64,000 nucleotides of DNA from the NCBI RefSeq assembly GCF_019857225.1, contig NZ_JAFJSY010000016.1, positions 1 through 64,000 on the forward strand. Reading direction: 5' to 3'. This stretch comes from Streptomyces plumbidurans. GTDB lineage: Bacteria > Actinomycetota > Actinomycetes > Streptomycetales > Streptomycetaceae. The notes beneath the pieces are model-generated. The model was given only the letters and a program-made list of their open reading frames with translations, had not been told where the DNA came from and made no database searches. Positions 1 to 8,161 of the stretch are shown one piece after another. Made by a program: the position numbers and the translations under genes. Position 1 is the first letter of the stretch; each line of letters opens with the position of its first letter.

Positions 1-214
1 GGCCGCCCGCGTCTTCGACCGCTTCTACCGCGCGGACACCGCCCGCGGCCGAACCGAGACCGGCGGGGCAGGCCTGGGCCTGTCCATCGTCCACTCCCTG
101 GTCTCGGCCCACCACGGCCGGGTGGAAGTGCACACGGCCCCCGGCCGGGGCGCCACCTTCCGCGTGCTGCTCCCGCTGCACACCGACACCCTGATCCACA
201 ATTCCGAACGGTAG
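1..214 (+). CDS. Sensor histidine kinase, C-terminal end (partial)
   Basis: The window opens inside a gene; the frame starting at base 2 gives 70 residues before TAG at 212-214. The visible part is the end of an HATPase_c domain: the phrase VFDRFYRAD, then the G2 box GLGLSIVHSLV, then HGRVEV and GATFRVLLPL. This is the normal end of an OmpR-class membrane kinase that phosphorylates a response regulator. The regulator and the sensor half lie upstream of the window, so the signal cannot be inferred. Family is clear; specificity is unknown. Confidence 0.9.
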   Translation, partial: AARVFDRFYRADTARGRTETGGAGLGLSIVHSLVSAHHGRVEVHTAPGRGATFRVLLPLHTDTLIHNSER

Positions 215-237
215 ACCGGCCGACGGGCAATCTTTGG

Positions 238-822
238 CTAGCGCCGTACCTGGTAGCGGAGGTAGACGAACTTGGAGTTGAAGGTGCGGGTCTCGATGAG
301 TTCGAGATCCAGCCGGCGCTCGTTCCGCGCGAAGTAGGGAATGCCTCCGCCGACCAGCACGGGGTAGACCACGACCCGGTACTCGTCGATCAGACCCAGC
401 TTGTCCGCCTCGGCCGCAAGGGTCGCCCCGCCGATCGCGATGTCCCCCTCCCCCGGCTCGGCCCGCAGCCGCTCAATCTCCCCGGCCAGACTGCCGGAGC
501 CGTCAGAGCCGCCGGAGACGAGACGGGCGTTGCCCTGCACCTCCGACAGCGTGGTGGAGAACACCACCTTGGGCAGCGGCTTCCAGAGTGCCGTCCATTC
601 GCGCGAGTCGTCGTCGAGGGTCGCATCCTGGTCCGCGGTCTCCCAGTACAGCATTGTCTCGTACAGCCGCCGTCCCATCAGATGAACGTCGACCTCCCGG
701 ATCTCCTCGATCCAGAACCGGAAGACGTCCTGGTCCGGCGCACTCCAGTCGAAGCGACCGTCGGGCCCGACGATGTAACCGTCAAGTGAGGCGCTCATCG
801 AATAGGTCACCTTGCGCGTCAC
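238..822 (-). CDS. Dihydrofolate reductase family protein (RibD C-terminal type)
   Basis: The protein has 194 residues, the usual length of small stand-alone RibD_C/DHFR-like reductases. Visible signatures are SLDGYIVGPDG (residues 12-22), MGRRLYETM (about 49-57), GDIAIGGATL (about 125-134, nucleotide-binding turn) and LIDEYRVVVYPVLVGGG near the end. Such proteins are predicted NADPH-dependent reductases, but the substrate of the stand-alone forms is generally unknown. The start is GTG at 822, with GAGGAG about 6 bases upstream. It is convergent with the kinase at the window start. A paralogue lies at 52917-53495. Confidence 0.88.
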   Translation of the reverse strand: MTRKVTYSMSASLDGYIVGPDGRFDWSAPDQDVFRFWIEEIREVDVHLMGRRLYETMLYWETADQDATLDDDSREWTALWKPLPKVVFSTTLSEVQGNARLVSGGSDGSGSLAGEIERLRAEPGEGDIAIGGATLAAEADKLGLIDEYRVVVYPVLVGGGIPYFARNERRLDLELIETRTFNSKFVYLRYQVRR

Positions 823-994
823 GGGTCCTCCTCGGTATGGGGTTCGAAACTACGACCGTCCAACGCCGCGGAACTCATCGCGGGGCTCGCGGGGTTTCCG
901 GGGGGTCGTAGAAAGACTCTCAGTGCCGCCCGCGCCCCGGTTCGACCGACACCCGTCACCGGACCGGAACCCGAGGACCAATTGCAGGAAGCAC

Positions 995-1891
995 TCAGAA
1001 ATCTTGGGCTCTCGTGCCCCGCAGTTCCCTCACCAGGGCGCGTACGACTGCGGATTCGGCCAGTTCGGTGGTGGTGACATAGCCGACCTGACGGGTCGGG
1101 CGCTGAGGACCGAGGTCGGTGACCTCGACCGAGTCAGGTGCTCCGGTCAGGGAGAGTGCGGGCATGATCGCCATTCCGTGGCCTCCGCTCACCAGCGAGA
1201 GGACCGCTCCGTCGTCCTCGGCCTCGACGGTCGCCTGCGGGATCCAGTCCTGTGCCCGCCACCAGTCGTGGGTGTACGAGCCGCAGTTCTCGGCCCAGTC
1301 GACCAGCGGCAGCGAACGCGGAGCGGCGTGACCCACCGGGTGGACGAGGGCGTACGGCTCCTCGAAGAGTCCGTGAGCGACGAGACCCGGTGGCAGCGGC
1401 ACCGAGCCGCCGAGCGTGGCGATGGCTATGTCGGCCTTCCCGTCGGCCACTTCGCCTGCCGTGCCGCGGCCCGTCTCGCGGACGATCCGCACCCGCGGCG
1501 CGATCCCGGGATGCCGGGCGCGCAGCCGTTCGAGCACGCAGGGCAGCAGATGGAGTGCCGCGCTGCGGAAGGCCGCGATGCGCAGCGGCCCCTCCACCGC
1601 GTCGGACCGTCCGGCCGCGCGTGCCTCGGCGGTCAGGATGTCCAGCAGGCGCAGCACGCGGCGGGCATGTGTCACGGCCTTGTCCCCGGCCGGAGTGGGG
1701 CGCGTCCCGGTCCGGCCGCGTTCGAAGAGGACCGCACCGATCTTGCGCTCGCTGCCACGAACCGAGTGGGACACCGCGGACTGGGTCAGCCCGAGCGTCC
1801 CGGCTGCGGCCGAGAAGCCGCCGCTGTCGGCGACGGCCACCAGCACGCGCAGTTCGTGCGGGGCGAGATCGGAGTCGGACGTGCGGGTCAC
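995..1891 (-). CDS. LysR family transcriptional regulator
   Basis: The 298-residue protein has the standard LysR layout. The N-terminal winged helix-turn-helix spans about residues 10-70, with the core GGFSAAAGTLGLTQSAVSHS; the C-terminal effector-binding domain follows (residues 95-290, with PLRIAAFRSAALHLLP). The start is GTG at 1891. It is divergently arranged with the reductase gene at 1992, and a 15-bp palindrome of the T-N11-A type (1911-1925) lies between them. By the usual LysR arrangement it probably controls that reductase and itself. The effector is unknown. Confidence 0.92.
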   Translation of the reverse strand: MTRTSDSDLAPHELRVLVAVADSGGFSAAAGTLGLTQSAVSHSVRGSERKIGAVLFERGRTGTRPTPAGDKAVTHARRVLRLLDILTAEARAAGRSDAVEGPLRIAAFRSAALHLLPCVLERLRARHPGIAPRVRIVRETGRGTAGEVADGKADIAIATLGGSVPLPPGLVAHGLFEEPYALVHPVGHAAPRSLPLVDWAENCGSYTHDWWRAQDWIPQATVEAEDDGAVLSLVSGGHGMAIMPALSLTGAPDSVEVTDLGPQRPTRQVGYVTTTELAESAVVRALVRELRGTRAQDF

Positions 1892-1910
1892 AGGGCGCCT
1901 ACCTCGACGT

Positions 1911-1925
1911 ATGAGAACTGCTCAT
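1911..1925. promoter_or_regulatory. Probable LysR box (ATGAG-N5-CTCAT)
   Basis: A perfect 5+5 inverted repeat with a 5-base spacer, ATGAGAACTGCTCAT, fits the T-N11-A LysR consensus (T at 1912, A at 1924). It is 19 bases upstream of the LysR GTG and 66 bases upstream of the divergent reductase ATG. Position and symmetry suggest a shared operator; binding is inferred. Confidence 0.55.
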
Positions 1926-1991
1926 GCAAGGGAACGACGCATGAACTTAACGGGCTGCCCGTCAGGCGCATTCCCGCCCTACGGTCCGATC

Positions 1992-3074
1992 ATGAACGAG
2001 ACCGCGCTCACCGTGCACCAGACCGCTCGCCCTCAAGGTTTTCCCACCGCCGAGGACTTCGCCTTCGTGGAGTCGTCGCTTCCCACCCCGGCGGTCGGCG
2101 GCGCGCTGGTGAGGAACCTCTACTGGTCGGTCGATCCCTATCACCGCGAGATGATGGACGACGTGCCGGGCGGCTTCGCGCTCGACGCACCGCTGGAGGG
2201 ACGCACCATCGGGCAGGTGGTCGCTTCGCGCACCCCCGGGCTGGCCGAGGGTGAGATCGTCTTCCACCGGCAGGGCTGGCGCACCCACTCGGTGGTCACC
2301 CCCGAGGAGATCCGCCGGCTGCCTCGCTTCGAGGGGGTACCCCTGACCGCGTACCTGAGCGTCCTCGGCGGCACCGGCCTGACCGCCTACGTGGGCCTGA
2401 CCCGCATCGCCCAACTCCGGGAAGGCGACGACATGTTCGTGTCGGCCGCCGCGGGCGGGGTCGGTACGGCGACCGGGCGGTTCGCTCGACTGCTCGGTGC
2501 CGGACGGCTGGTGGGCAGCGCCGGCTCGGCCGCCAAGGCCGACCATCTCACCCGGCAGGTCGGCTACGACGCCGCCTTCGACTACCACGACGGACCCGTC
2601 GGCGATCTTCTCCGCACGGCCGCGCCCGACGGCATCGACGTGTTCGTCGACAACGTCGGCGGCGAGCAACTGGCCGCGGCGGTGGGCGCGTTGCGCGAGT
2701 TCGGGCGCATCGTCCGGGTCGGCACGATCAGCCAGTACAACACCCCCGACGCACCGCCACCACGCTTCGACTACGCCGACCTTGTGGAGAAGAGCCTGCG
2801 CATGGAGGGCTTCCTGGTCAGGAACTACCGTGACGTGCAAGAGGAGTTGTACGACTTCGCTGTACCGCATCTGCAGAGCGGGCGGCTCGCTCTGGACGAG
2901 ACGATCGTCGACGGGTTCGAGGGCATCGTGGACGCGTTCCTGGGAATGCTGCGCGGCCTCAACACCGGAAAGATCATCGTGCGGGACACCACCGAAACCG
3001 ACTCTCCAACCACGGTTGCGCCGCAGCGCCGAAGTACCACCAAGGTTTACCGACATCGTCAACCGGCGGACTGA
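1992..3074 (+). CDS. NADP-dependent medium-chain reductase (CurA/prostaglandin reductase-like)
   Basis: From ATG 1992 the protein has 360 residues. It shows the medium-chain dehydrogenase/reductase fold without zinc ligands: an early VDPYHREMM, LGGTGLTAYVGL, the nucleotide-binding SAAAGGVGTATG, then VFVDNVGGEQLAAAVGAL and GRIVRVGTISQYN. These match the CurA-like enoyl/alkenal reductase group, which reduces alpha,beta-unsaturated carbonyls with NADPH. Related proteins usually stop just after the final GKIIVR strand. Here about 27 further low-complexity residues follow, possibly a late frameshift or a lost stop. It is probably controlled by the divergent LysR gene. Confidence 0.85.
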   Translation: MNETALTVHQTARPQGFPTAEDFAFVESSLPTPAVGGALVRNLYWSVDPYHREMMDDVPGGFALDAPLEGRTIGQVVASRTPGLAEGEIVFHRQGWRTHSVVTPEEIRRLPRFEGVPLTAYLSVLGGTGLTAYVGLTRIAQLREGDDMFVSAAAGGVGTATGRFARLLGAGRLVGSAGSAAKADHLTRQVGYDAAFDYHDGPVGDLLRTAAPDGIDVFVDNVGGEQLAAAVGALREFGRIVRVGTISQYNTPDAPPPRFDYADLVEKSLRMEGFLVRNYRDVQEELYDFAVPHLQSGRLALDETIVDGFEGIVDAFLGMLRGLNTGKIIVRDTTETDSPTTVAPQRRSTTKVYRHRQPAD

Positions 3075-3177
3075 CGATCGAGCCTGGGCGGCTCCCTTAG
3101 CGTCGTTGTCGAACGCGGGGCACTCCGCGAGGTGACGACCGGGGGGACGGCACATGGGGCGGCACGGGGACACCTTC

Positions 3178-4125
3178 ATGACCGGGAGAGAGCATGGCCG
3201 TGGGGGATCCATGCTCGTCACCTTCAGCGCGACCGTGGCCGTGGCCGTGACCACGGCCGCGCTGTCGGGGTGCGCCGCATCCGCCGGTCGGCCGGCCACG
3301 TACGGCCGACCGGCGGACGTCGGGAAGCTGCGCGATCTGACGTACGCGGAACAGGTCACCGTCGAACGCGGTGAGGATCTCCTCGTCAAGAGGTGCATGA
3401 ACAAGCAGGGCTTCCGCTACTGGATCGGCCCGATCGCGAGTGTCGCGGACCGGCAGGGCCAGGGGTACGTCCTGACCGACGTGGCGTGGGCCAGGGCGCA
3501 CGGCTATGGCCGGAAGCTGCAGGAGCGGGCGGAACGAGAGCGCCTCGGAGACCGCAACATCGCGTATGCCCGGTCGCTGCCCAAGCGGGACCTCGTCCGC
3601 TACAGCAACGCCCTCGACGGGAAGTTGTCCGGCGGCGTCGTGAAGGTCCGGCTGCCGACCGGCGGCACGGTGTGGACCGCTCGCGGTGGCTGCCGGGCCA
3701 AGGCGATGACCGACCTCTACGGCGACTTCCCGACCTGGTTCCGGGTCAAGAAGACGGCACAGAGCCTCACCGCTCTCTACGCGCCGGACATACTCGCCGA
3801 CGCCCGCTTCAAGCGCGCGCTCAAGGCGTGGTCCGCATGCATGGGCAAGGCGGGCCACCCCTACGCCGATCCGCAGGAGATCCGCAGGAAGCTGCCGGCG
3901 CTCACCAAAGGCGCAAGCCCGAAGGCCGCTCAGGACACCGAGACCGCCCTCGCCGTCGCCGAGGCGACCTGCGCCGACAGCACTCCTCTGGCCGCCACCG
4001 CACGCACCGTCGAACGCGAACTGCGCCGCGTGAAGCTGCGCCCCTACCGCGACGACATCGCCACCTTCCAGCGCATGAACCTCACCGCGCTGGCCCGCGC
4101 CAGGGCACTCGGCGCAGCCGACTGA
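3178..4125 (+). CDS. Putative secreted lipoprotein of unknown function
   Basis: From ATG 3178 the protein has 315 residues. It has a basic n-region (three Arg), a hydrophobic stretch and the lipobox ALSGC with Cys at residue 32, so it should be lipid-anchored outside the membrane. Starts at 3154 and 3211 also have purine-rich upstream sequence; 3178 is preferred because it gives the signal peptide its positive charge. The mature part is charged and helical, with Cys pairs such as RCMNKQGF and WSACMGKAGH, a pattern repeated in Streptomyces cell-surface lipoproteins of no known function. I do not recognise a catalytic motif. Confidence 0.75.
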   Translation: MTGREHGRGGSMLVTFSATVAVAVTTAALSGCAASAGRPATYGRPADVGKLRDLTYAEQVTVERGEDLLVKRCMNKQGFRYWIGPIASVADRQGQGYVLTDVAWARAHGYGRKLQERAERERLGDRNIAYARSLPKRDLVRYSNALDGKLSGGVVKVRLPTGGTVWTARGGCRAKAMTDLYGDFPTWFRVKKTAQSLTALYAPDILADARFKRALKAWSACMGKAGHPYADPQEIRRKLPALTKGASPKAAQDTETALAVAEATCADSTPLAATARTVERELRRVKLRPYRDDIATFQRMNLTALARARALGAAD

Positions 4126-4145
4126 CCACTGCCTTCAGGGCCACT

Positions 4146-4220
4146 GGATTCAAGGCCCCCGGTTTCACCAACACCGGTTTCACCAATACCGGATGCACCA
4201 AATCCGGTTCACCCACACCC
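4146..4220 (+). repeat. 15-bp tandem repeat, five units
   Basis: Five adjacent 15-base units begin with GG and carry a TTCACCAA-like core: 4146-4160, 4161-4175, 4176-4190, 4191-4205 and a diverged 4206-4220. The two central units differ at one base (GGTTTCACCAACACC and GGTTTCACCAATACC). The array fills the gap between the lipoprotein stop and the start of the I36-like gene, including that gene's leader. No host gene uses it as coding sequence. Confidence 0.8.
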
Positions 4221-4239
4221 ACACAGGGAGCGATTCTCC

Positions 4240-4710
4240 ATGCGCAAAATCCATGCCGCGTTCGCGGCGCTCGCCCTCGCGACTCTCGGCACGGCGGTGC
4301 CTGCGACCGCCGCGCACGCCGGCGCCCAGTCGGTCGCCACCTGCAAGGGGGCGTGGGACGGCGCGACGCCCGGCTACTTCTACGCCTACGACGGCTACAA
4401 CTGCGTCGGTTTCCTCGGCAAGGCCGCGGGCTCGGACTCCAACTGGGGCAACGGTCAAGGATCCTTCCAGGGAGGCGACACCAACAAGGCGAGCTCGGTG
4501 CTGAACAAGGGCACCTCGGGCATGGCCGTGGCGGTCTACAACGGCACCGGCACGGACTGGGGCGGCGGTTACAGCTGTCTGGCGCGCTCCGAGTACTACG
4601 CGAGCAACCTGAGCGACAACTACTTCACCAGCGGGGCCGGGGTCAACAACGGCATCAGCTCCCACCGTTGGGTGTGGAACTCGGCCTGCTACGGGCACTT
4701 CCTGACCTGA
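4240..4710 (+). CDS. Secreted protein of the peptidase inhibitor I36 type
   Basis: The protein has 156 residues, with a clear Sec signal peptide (basic start, hydrophobic core, AHA cleavage near residue 27) and a mature domain of about 129 residues. The mature part resembles the I36/SMPI-like beta/gamma-crystallin fold of Streptomyces metalloproteinase inhibitors: ACYGHFLT at the end, a YNCVGF turn, Gly/Asn/Ser-rich strands, and four Cys that could form two disulfides. The likely role is an extracellular protease inhibitor or a crystallin-like surface protein. The leader holds a 15-bp tandem repeat, and a strong hairpin terminator follows at 4741. Confidence 0.72.
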   Translation: MRKIHAAFAALALATLGTAVPATAAHAGAQSVATCKGAWDGATPGYFYAYDGYNCVGFLGKAAGSDSNWGNGQGSFQGGDTNKASSVLNKGTSGMAVAVYNGTGTDWGGGYSCLARSEYYASNLSDNYFTSGAGVNNGISSHRWVWNSACYGHFLT

Positions 4711-4740
4711 TCCCCACCGGCCGTCAAGGCCGTGGCGAAA

Positions 4741-4770
4741 ACCCCGGTCGTCGAAGCCGACGACCGGGGT
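4741..4770 (+). terminator. Hairpin terminator after the I36-like gene
   Basis: A perfect 13-bp stem (4741-4753 with 4758-4770) and a 4-base loop lie 30 bases after the stop at 4710. There is no T-run, which is usual in Streptomyces. It also separates this gene from the leaderless kinase gene that begins at 4796. Confidence 0.8.
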
Positions 4771-4783
4771 GTCGCCGTGCCCG

Positions 4784-4789
4784 TACCCT
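4784..4789 (+). promoter_or_regulatory. Probable -10 box for a leaderless kinase mRNA
   Basis: TACCCT ends 6 bases before GTG 4796. There is no purine-rich ribosome site ahead of that start. This spacing is typical of leaderless transcripts in actinomycetes, with transcription starting at the first base of the start codon. No convincing -35 is visible because the region overlaps the terminator stem. Confidence 0.45.
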
Positions 4790-4795
4790 GCGGCC

Positions 4796-6010
4796 GTGGA
4801 AAGGACCGGACAGTTGATCGGACGGCGTCAGCGGTGGTTCCTGGATGTCAGCATCGCGGTGGCCTTCACGGTGGTGGCCGTACTCCTCGGCCATGAACCC
4901 GAACGGGGAGCGGACTGGCAGCCTCAGGACGCCCTGGGCATCGCGGTCACCTGCCTGGTCAACGCGCCGCTCGCGGCGCGCAGGCGGTTCCCGCTCGTGG
5001 TCTTCGCGGTCAGCAGTTCGGCCTGGGTCCTGTTCATCACGCTCGACTACTGGCCCGTGGTGAACTCGATGGGCCCCTTTCTCGCGCTGTACACCGTCGC
5101 CTCGCTGCGGCCGTTGCGTCCGGCGGTCGGCTGCGCGGTGGTGATGGGTGTCGTGTGGGTGTACGCCGGCTGGCTCGCGGGCCAGCCCTCGCCCGCCGTC
5201 TTCGCCCAGGCGGTCGTCTTCCCGGCCGTCGGCTGCCGGTTCGGCGTCGCCGCACGGGTCTCGGCCCGCCGCGCCGACCGGCTCGCCGAACTCGCGGAGC
5301 AGCTGCGCCGCGAGCAGCAGGACCGGATGCGCCGAGCGGTCGCCGAGGAGCAGCGTCGTATCGCCCGCGAACTGCACGACGTGGTCGCCCACCACATGTC
5401 GGTCATCAACGTGCAGGGCGGGATGGCGAGTTACGTGTTCGACAGCGCGCCGGAGACCGCGCGCTCGGCCATCCGCACGATCAACGAAACCAGCCACGAG
5501 GTCCTGGGCGAACTGCGTCGCATGCTGACACTGCTGCGCAGCGACCCCGACACCGGCGGCCCGGACGCCAGTCCGCACCGCTCGGACGGCGACGCCCCTG
5601 GGTCCACGCCGTACACACCGATGCCCGGGGTCTCCCGACTCGGCGAGATGGCCGAGCGCGTCACTGCCGCGGGTGTTCCCGTCGACCTGCAGACCCGCGG
5701 CACGCCCCGTCCGTTGACGCCCGGCATCGAGCTGTGCGCCTACCGCGTGGTGCAGGAAGCCCTGACCAACGTCCTCAAACACGCGCGCCCCGCAAAGGCG
5801 GAGGTGATCGTCTCCTACGGCCCCCGGGAGCTGACGATCACCGTCACCGACGACGGTCGGCCACACCGCTCGCTTCCGGACAACGTCCCGCCGTCGTCCG
5901 GACACGGCTTGATCGGAATGCGGGAACGCGCGAGGCTCTACGGCGGAACACTGGATGTCGGCCGGCGTGCCGAAGGGGGTTTCAGGGTGCGCCTGGTTCT
6001 TCCCGCCTAG
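4796..6010 (+). CDS. NarL-type sensor histidine kinase (HisKA_3)
   Basis: Starting at GTG 4796 gives 404 residues. The N-terminal half has several hydrophobic membrane segments (for example in residues 10-140). A short coiled region (RLAELAEQLRREQQDRMRR) leads to the HisKA_3 dimerisation box RIARELHDVVAHHM, where His about 194 is the phospho-acceptor. The C-terminal HATPase domain has a DDG (N/G1-like) and a GHGLIGMRERARL G2 box. It probably autophosphorylates and passes phosphate to the regulator at 6046, 35 bases downstream. An earlier GTG at 4769 would overlap the terminator and is disfavoured. The signal is unknown. Confidence 0.92.
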   Translation: MERTGQLIGRRQRWFLDVSIAVAFTVVAVLLGHEPERGADWQPQDALGIAVTCLVNAPLAARRRFPLVVFAVSSSAWVLFITLDYWPVVNSMGPFLALYTVASLRPLRPAVGCAVVMGVVWVYAGWLAGQPSPAVFAQAVVFPAVGCRFGVAARVSARRADRLAELAEQLRREQQDRMRRAVAEEQRRIARELHDVVAHHMSVINVQGGMASYVFDSAPETARSAIRTINETSHEVLGELRRMLTLLRSDPDTGGPDASPHRSDGDAPGSTPYTPMPGVSRLGEMAERVTAAGVPVDLQTRGTPRPLTPGIELCAYRVVQEALTNVLKHARPAKAEVIVSYGPRELTITVTDDGRPHRSLPDNVPPSSGHGLIGMRERARLYGGTLDVGRRAEGGFRVRLVLPA

Positions 6011-6045
6011 ACGTACGCCGCGAGTTGAGGAGACTGGTTGCGGCG

Positions 6046-6753
6046 ATGATCCGGGTGCTCGTGGTCGACGACCAGGACCTGATCCGTGCGGGCCTCGTCG
6101 CGCTGCTGCAGGCGGCGCCCGGCGTGGAGGTCGTCGGGGAAGCGTCCGACGGCGAGCAGGCCGTGAGCAGTGCGGCCGTTCTCCGGCCCGATGTGATCCT
6201 GATGGACATCCGCATGCCGGGCATGGACGGCACCACCGCGACCGAACGCATCCTCGCCCAGGCCGCCGCCGCCCGGCCTGAGCCCGAACTGCCGGGCACA
6301 ATGGCCCAGTTGCCGCGCGTGCTGATACTCACCACCTTCGACCTCGACGAGTATGTGTACTCGGCCCTGCGCGCCGGGGCGTCCGGCTTCCTCCTCAAGG
6401 ACACCGGGCCCGCACGGCTGTTGGGGGCGATCGACGCCGTGGCGCGCGGTGACATGCTCTTCGCGCCGAGTGTCACGCGCAGGCTCATCGAGGCATACGT
6501 GCAACGCTCCGAGCCGGTCCCGGACTCCCCCGCGCTCCTGGAGACGCTCACCGCGCGCGAGCGCGAGGTACTGCTGCTCACGGCACGCGGCATGTCCAAC
6601 ACCGAGATCGCCGAGCAGCTCTACATCAGCCAGGCCACAGTCAAGACTCACCTGAACCGCACGATGACCAAGCTCGACCTCGACAGCCGGGCCCAGGCGG
6701 TGATCGTCGCCTACGAGTCCGGTCTCGTGACACCGGGCGGCTCGGCGGGCTGA
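6046..6753 (+). CDS. NarL/LuxR-type response regulator
   Basis: The 235-residue protein has a receiver domain (residues 1-120) with acidic pair DD at 8-9, phospho-acceptor Asp54 in VILMDIRMPG, and Lys in LLKDTG. The C-terminal LuxR helix-turn-helix has LTAREREVLLLTARGMSN and SQATVKTHLNRTMTKL. The receiver has an extra segment of about 14 residues (AAAARPEPELPGTMAQ) between alpha3 and beta4, longer than in typical homologues. It lies directly downstream of its kinase and the two form a standard two-component pair. The hairpin at 6733-6762 overlaps its stop codon. Confidence 0.93.
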   Translation: MIRVLVVDDQDLIRAGLVALLQAAPGVEVVGEASDGEQAVSSAAVLRPDVILMDIRMPGMDGTTATERILAQAAAARPEPELPGTMAQLPRVLILTTFDLDEYVYSALRAGASGFLLKDTGPARLLGAIDAVARGDMLFAPSVTRRLIEAYVQRSEPVPDSPALLETLTAREREVLLLTARGMSNTEIAEQLYISQATVKTHLNRTMTKLDLDSRAQAVIVAYESGLVTPGGSAG

Positions 6754-6762
6754 GCCGCCCGG
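6733..6762 (+). terminator. Terminator of the two-component operon
   Basis: An 11-bp perfect stem (6733-6743 with 6752-6762) and an 8-base loop overlap the last codons and the TGA of the response regulator. It lies between that gene and the convergent gene ending at 6775, so it can serve both strands. Confidence 0.7.
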
Positions 6763-6774
6763 TACGGCGCGGGC

Positions 6775-7902
6775 TCAGGTGCGGGACACGACCCCGCACT
6801 CCGTGGAGCGGTCCTCGCCGATGCCCTTGCTCCGGTCGTACGGGTCCGTCGTCGGCCCGCTGGGAGGCGCGCCCGTGGGCTCGGAGCTCGGGAAGTTCGG
6901 GTGGAGATAGCCGTCGTAGACCTCGCAGGCCGAGTTGCCGATCTGCTGGTCGTAGCGCCGGACGGCGATCCTGCCCGGCGTTACCTGGTACTTGGCCGGG
7001 TCGGACATCTCGACGTCGAGGACGCGCCGCACGATGGTGCGGGCCACGTCGTGCGCGCTGTCGTCGGGTCGTACCAGCGGATAGACGAAGGTGTAGTCGG
7101 CGTGCACGACGACGGACGCCTGGTCGCCCGCCTTGAACGTCATACGCCCGCGCGTCTTGACCACATCACCGGCCAGGCGCAGCTCATGGGGGTCGAAGCG
7201 GCTGAACAGCAACAGCGGGTCGTGCTTCTGGTCCGGCTCCTTCAACGCCGCGTTCAACCGGGCGAGGAGGCTGGTCTGACGGGGTTCGATCACGCCGAGG
7301 GCGGTCTCGGGACGCTCGCCGCGCAGGGTGGCCGGATCGAGGTTGGCGTCCACGAGCAGCTTCTTCGTCTGCTCCAGCGCCTGCGCCACCTGCGCCTTCG
7401 ACAGCGACCCGACGGGCTTCGCCTTCGGCGGTACGATGCCCGCCGCGCCGTCGGCCCAGGCAAGGGCGGGCGATCCGGCGAACGGCCTGTCCAGCGTGGG
7501 GTGTTCGGGATCCGTCGAGGAGGGCGGGGCGGTCGGCGCCGCCGTCTCGGCGGGCAGCGGGGAAGCGGCGGTGCCGGACCCTCCCGCCGTGCCGAAGGGA
7601 TCACCCGGAATTACCGAGGGCCGCACCGCCACCACCGCCACGGCGATCGCGGCGACCAGGCCGAGAACCCCCCACACCCGCCGACGGGTTCCCCGCCCGC
7701 CCCTCTCCCCCAAGGCAGGCCCCGTGCGCCAGCCCTCGGGCGACTCCCCCCGCGCCTCTTGCTCCCGCAGCCGTCCGGCCACCATACGAGCACGCGCGGA
7801 CGGCTCCTTCGGTGCGGAGGCGCGTATGTCGCTCTCACTGTCCCGGACGAACTTCTCCCACACTTCGTCGGATATGGGGTCTTCGGGCGATCTGTCGGCC
7901 AC
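6775..7902 (-). CDS. Membrane-anchored protein of unknown function, possibly CU044_5270-like
   Basis: The protein has 375 residues. The N-terminal 70 residues are charged and cytoplasmic (ISDEVWEKFVRDSE). A single membrane helix (about 78-96, VWGVLGLVAAIAVAVVAVR) follows, then a Pro/Ala/Thr-rich linker and an exported domain of about 240 residues. The layout resembles actinobacterial proteins encoded beside ECF sigma factors, such as the CU044_5270 family, but no sigma factor gene is adjacent. I see no enzyme motif. Function is unknown; the topology call is firmer than the family call. Confidence 0.7.
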   Translation of the reverse strand: MADRSPEDPISDEVWEKFVRDSESDIRASAPKEPSARARMVAGRLREQEARGESPEGWRTGPALGERGGRGTRRRVWGVLGLVAAIAVAVVAVRPSVIPGDPFGTAGGSGTAASPLPAETAAPTAPPSSTDPEHPTLDRPFAGSPALAWADGAAGIVPPKAKPVGSLSKAQVAQALEQTKKLLVDANLDPATLRGERPETALGVIEPRQTSLLARLNAALKEPDQKHDPLLLFSRFDPHELRLAGDVVKTRGRMTFKAGDQASVVVHADYTFVYPLVRPDDSAHDVARTIVRRVLDVEMSDPAKYQVTPGRIAVRRYDQQIGNSACEVYDGYLHPNFPSSEPTGAPPSGPTTDPYDRSKGIGEDRSTECGVVSRT

Positions 7903-8161
7903 AGAACTAAGCGCTTTCTCTTCGTCGATTGGGGTCCAGAGCGTACGTCACATGCCGCCGGTCGCCCGGAAGCAGAACCCGCTCCGCGGCCAGAGTGCTT
8001 CGACGGCTTGCCGCGCCCGGCGTAACCCATAAGGCGCAAGCAGTAACCCGATACGACCAACTCCGGATGACATTTCGGCCCTGATGGGCACAGTGATCTC
8101 ACATCCCCGACCCCTGCCGCTGCTCGCCTTCGCCCTCGCCCCACACACGAAAGCGCTGACG

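Noticed and set aside
3393..4817. A 474-residue plus-strand frame through the lipoprotein gene and the 15-bp repeats.
   Set aside because: It is out of frame with the signal-peptide-bearing lipoprotein and I36-like genes and is Arg/Gly-rich. The in-frame reading of the repeat is noted only as a curiosity.
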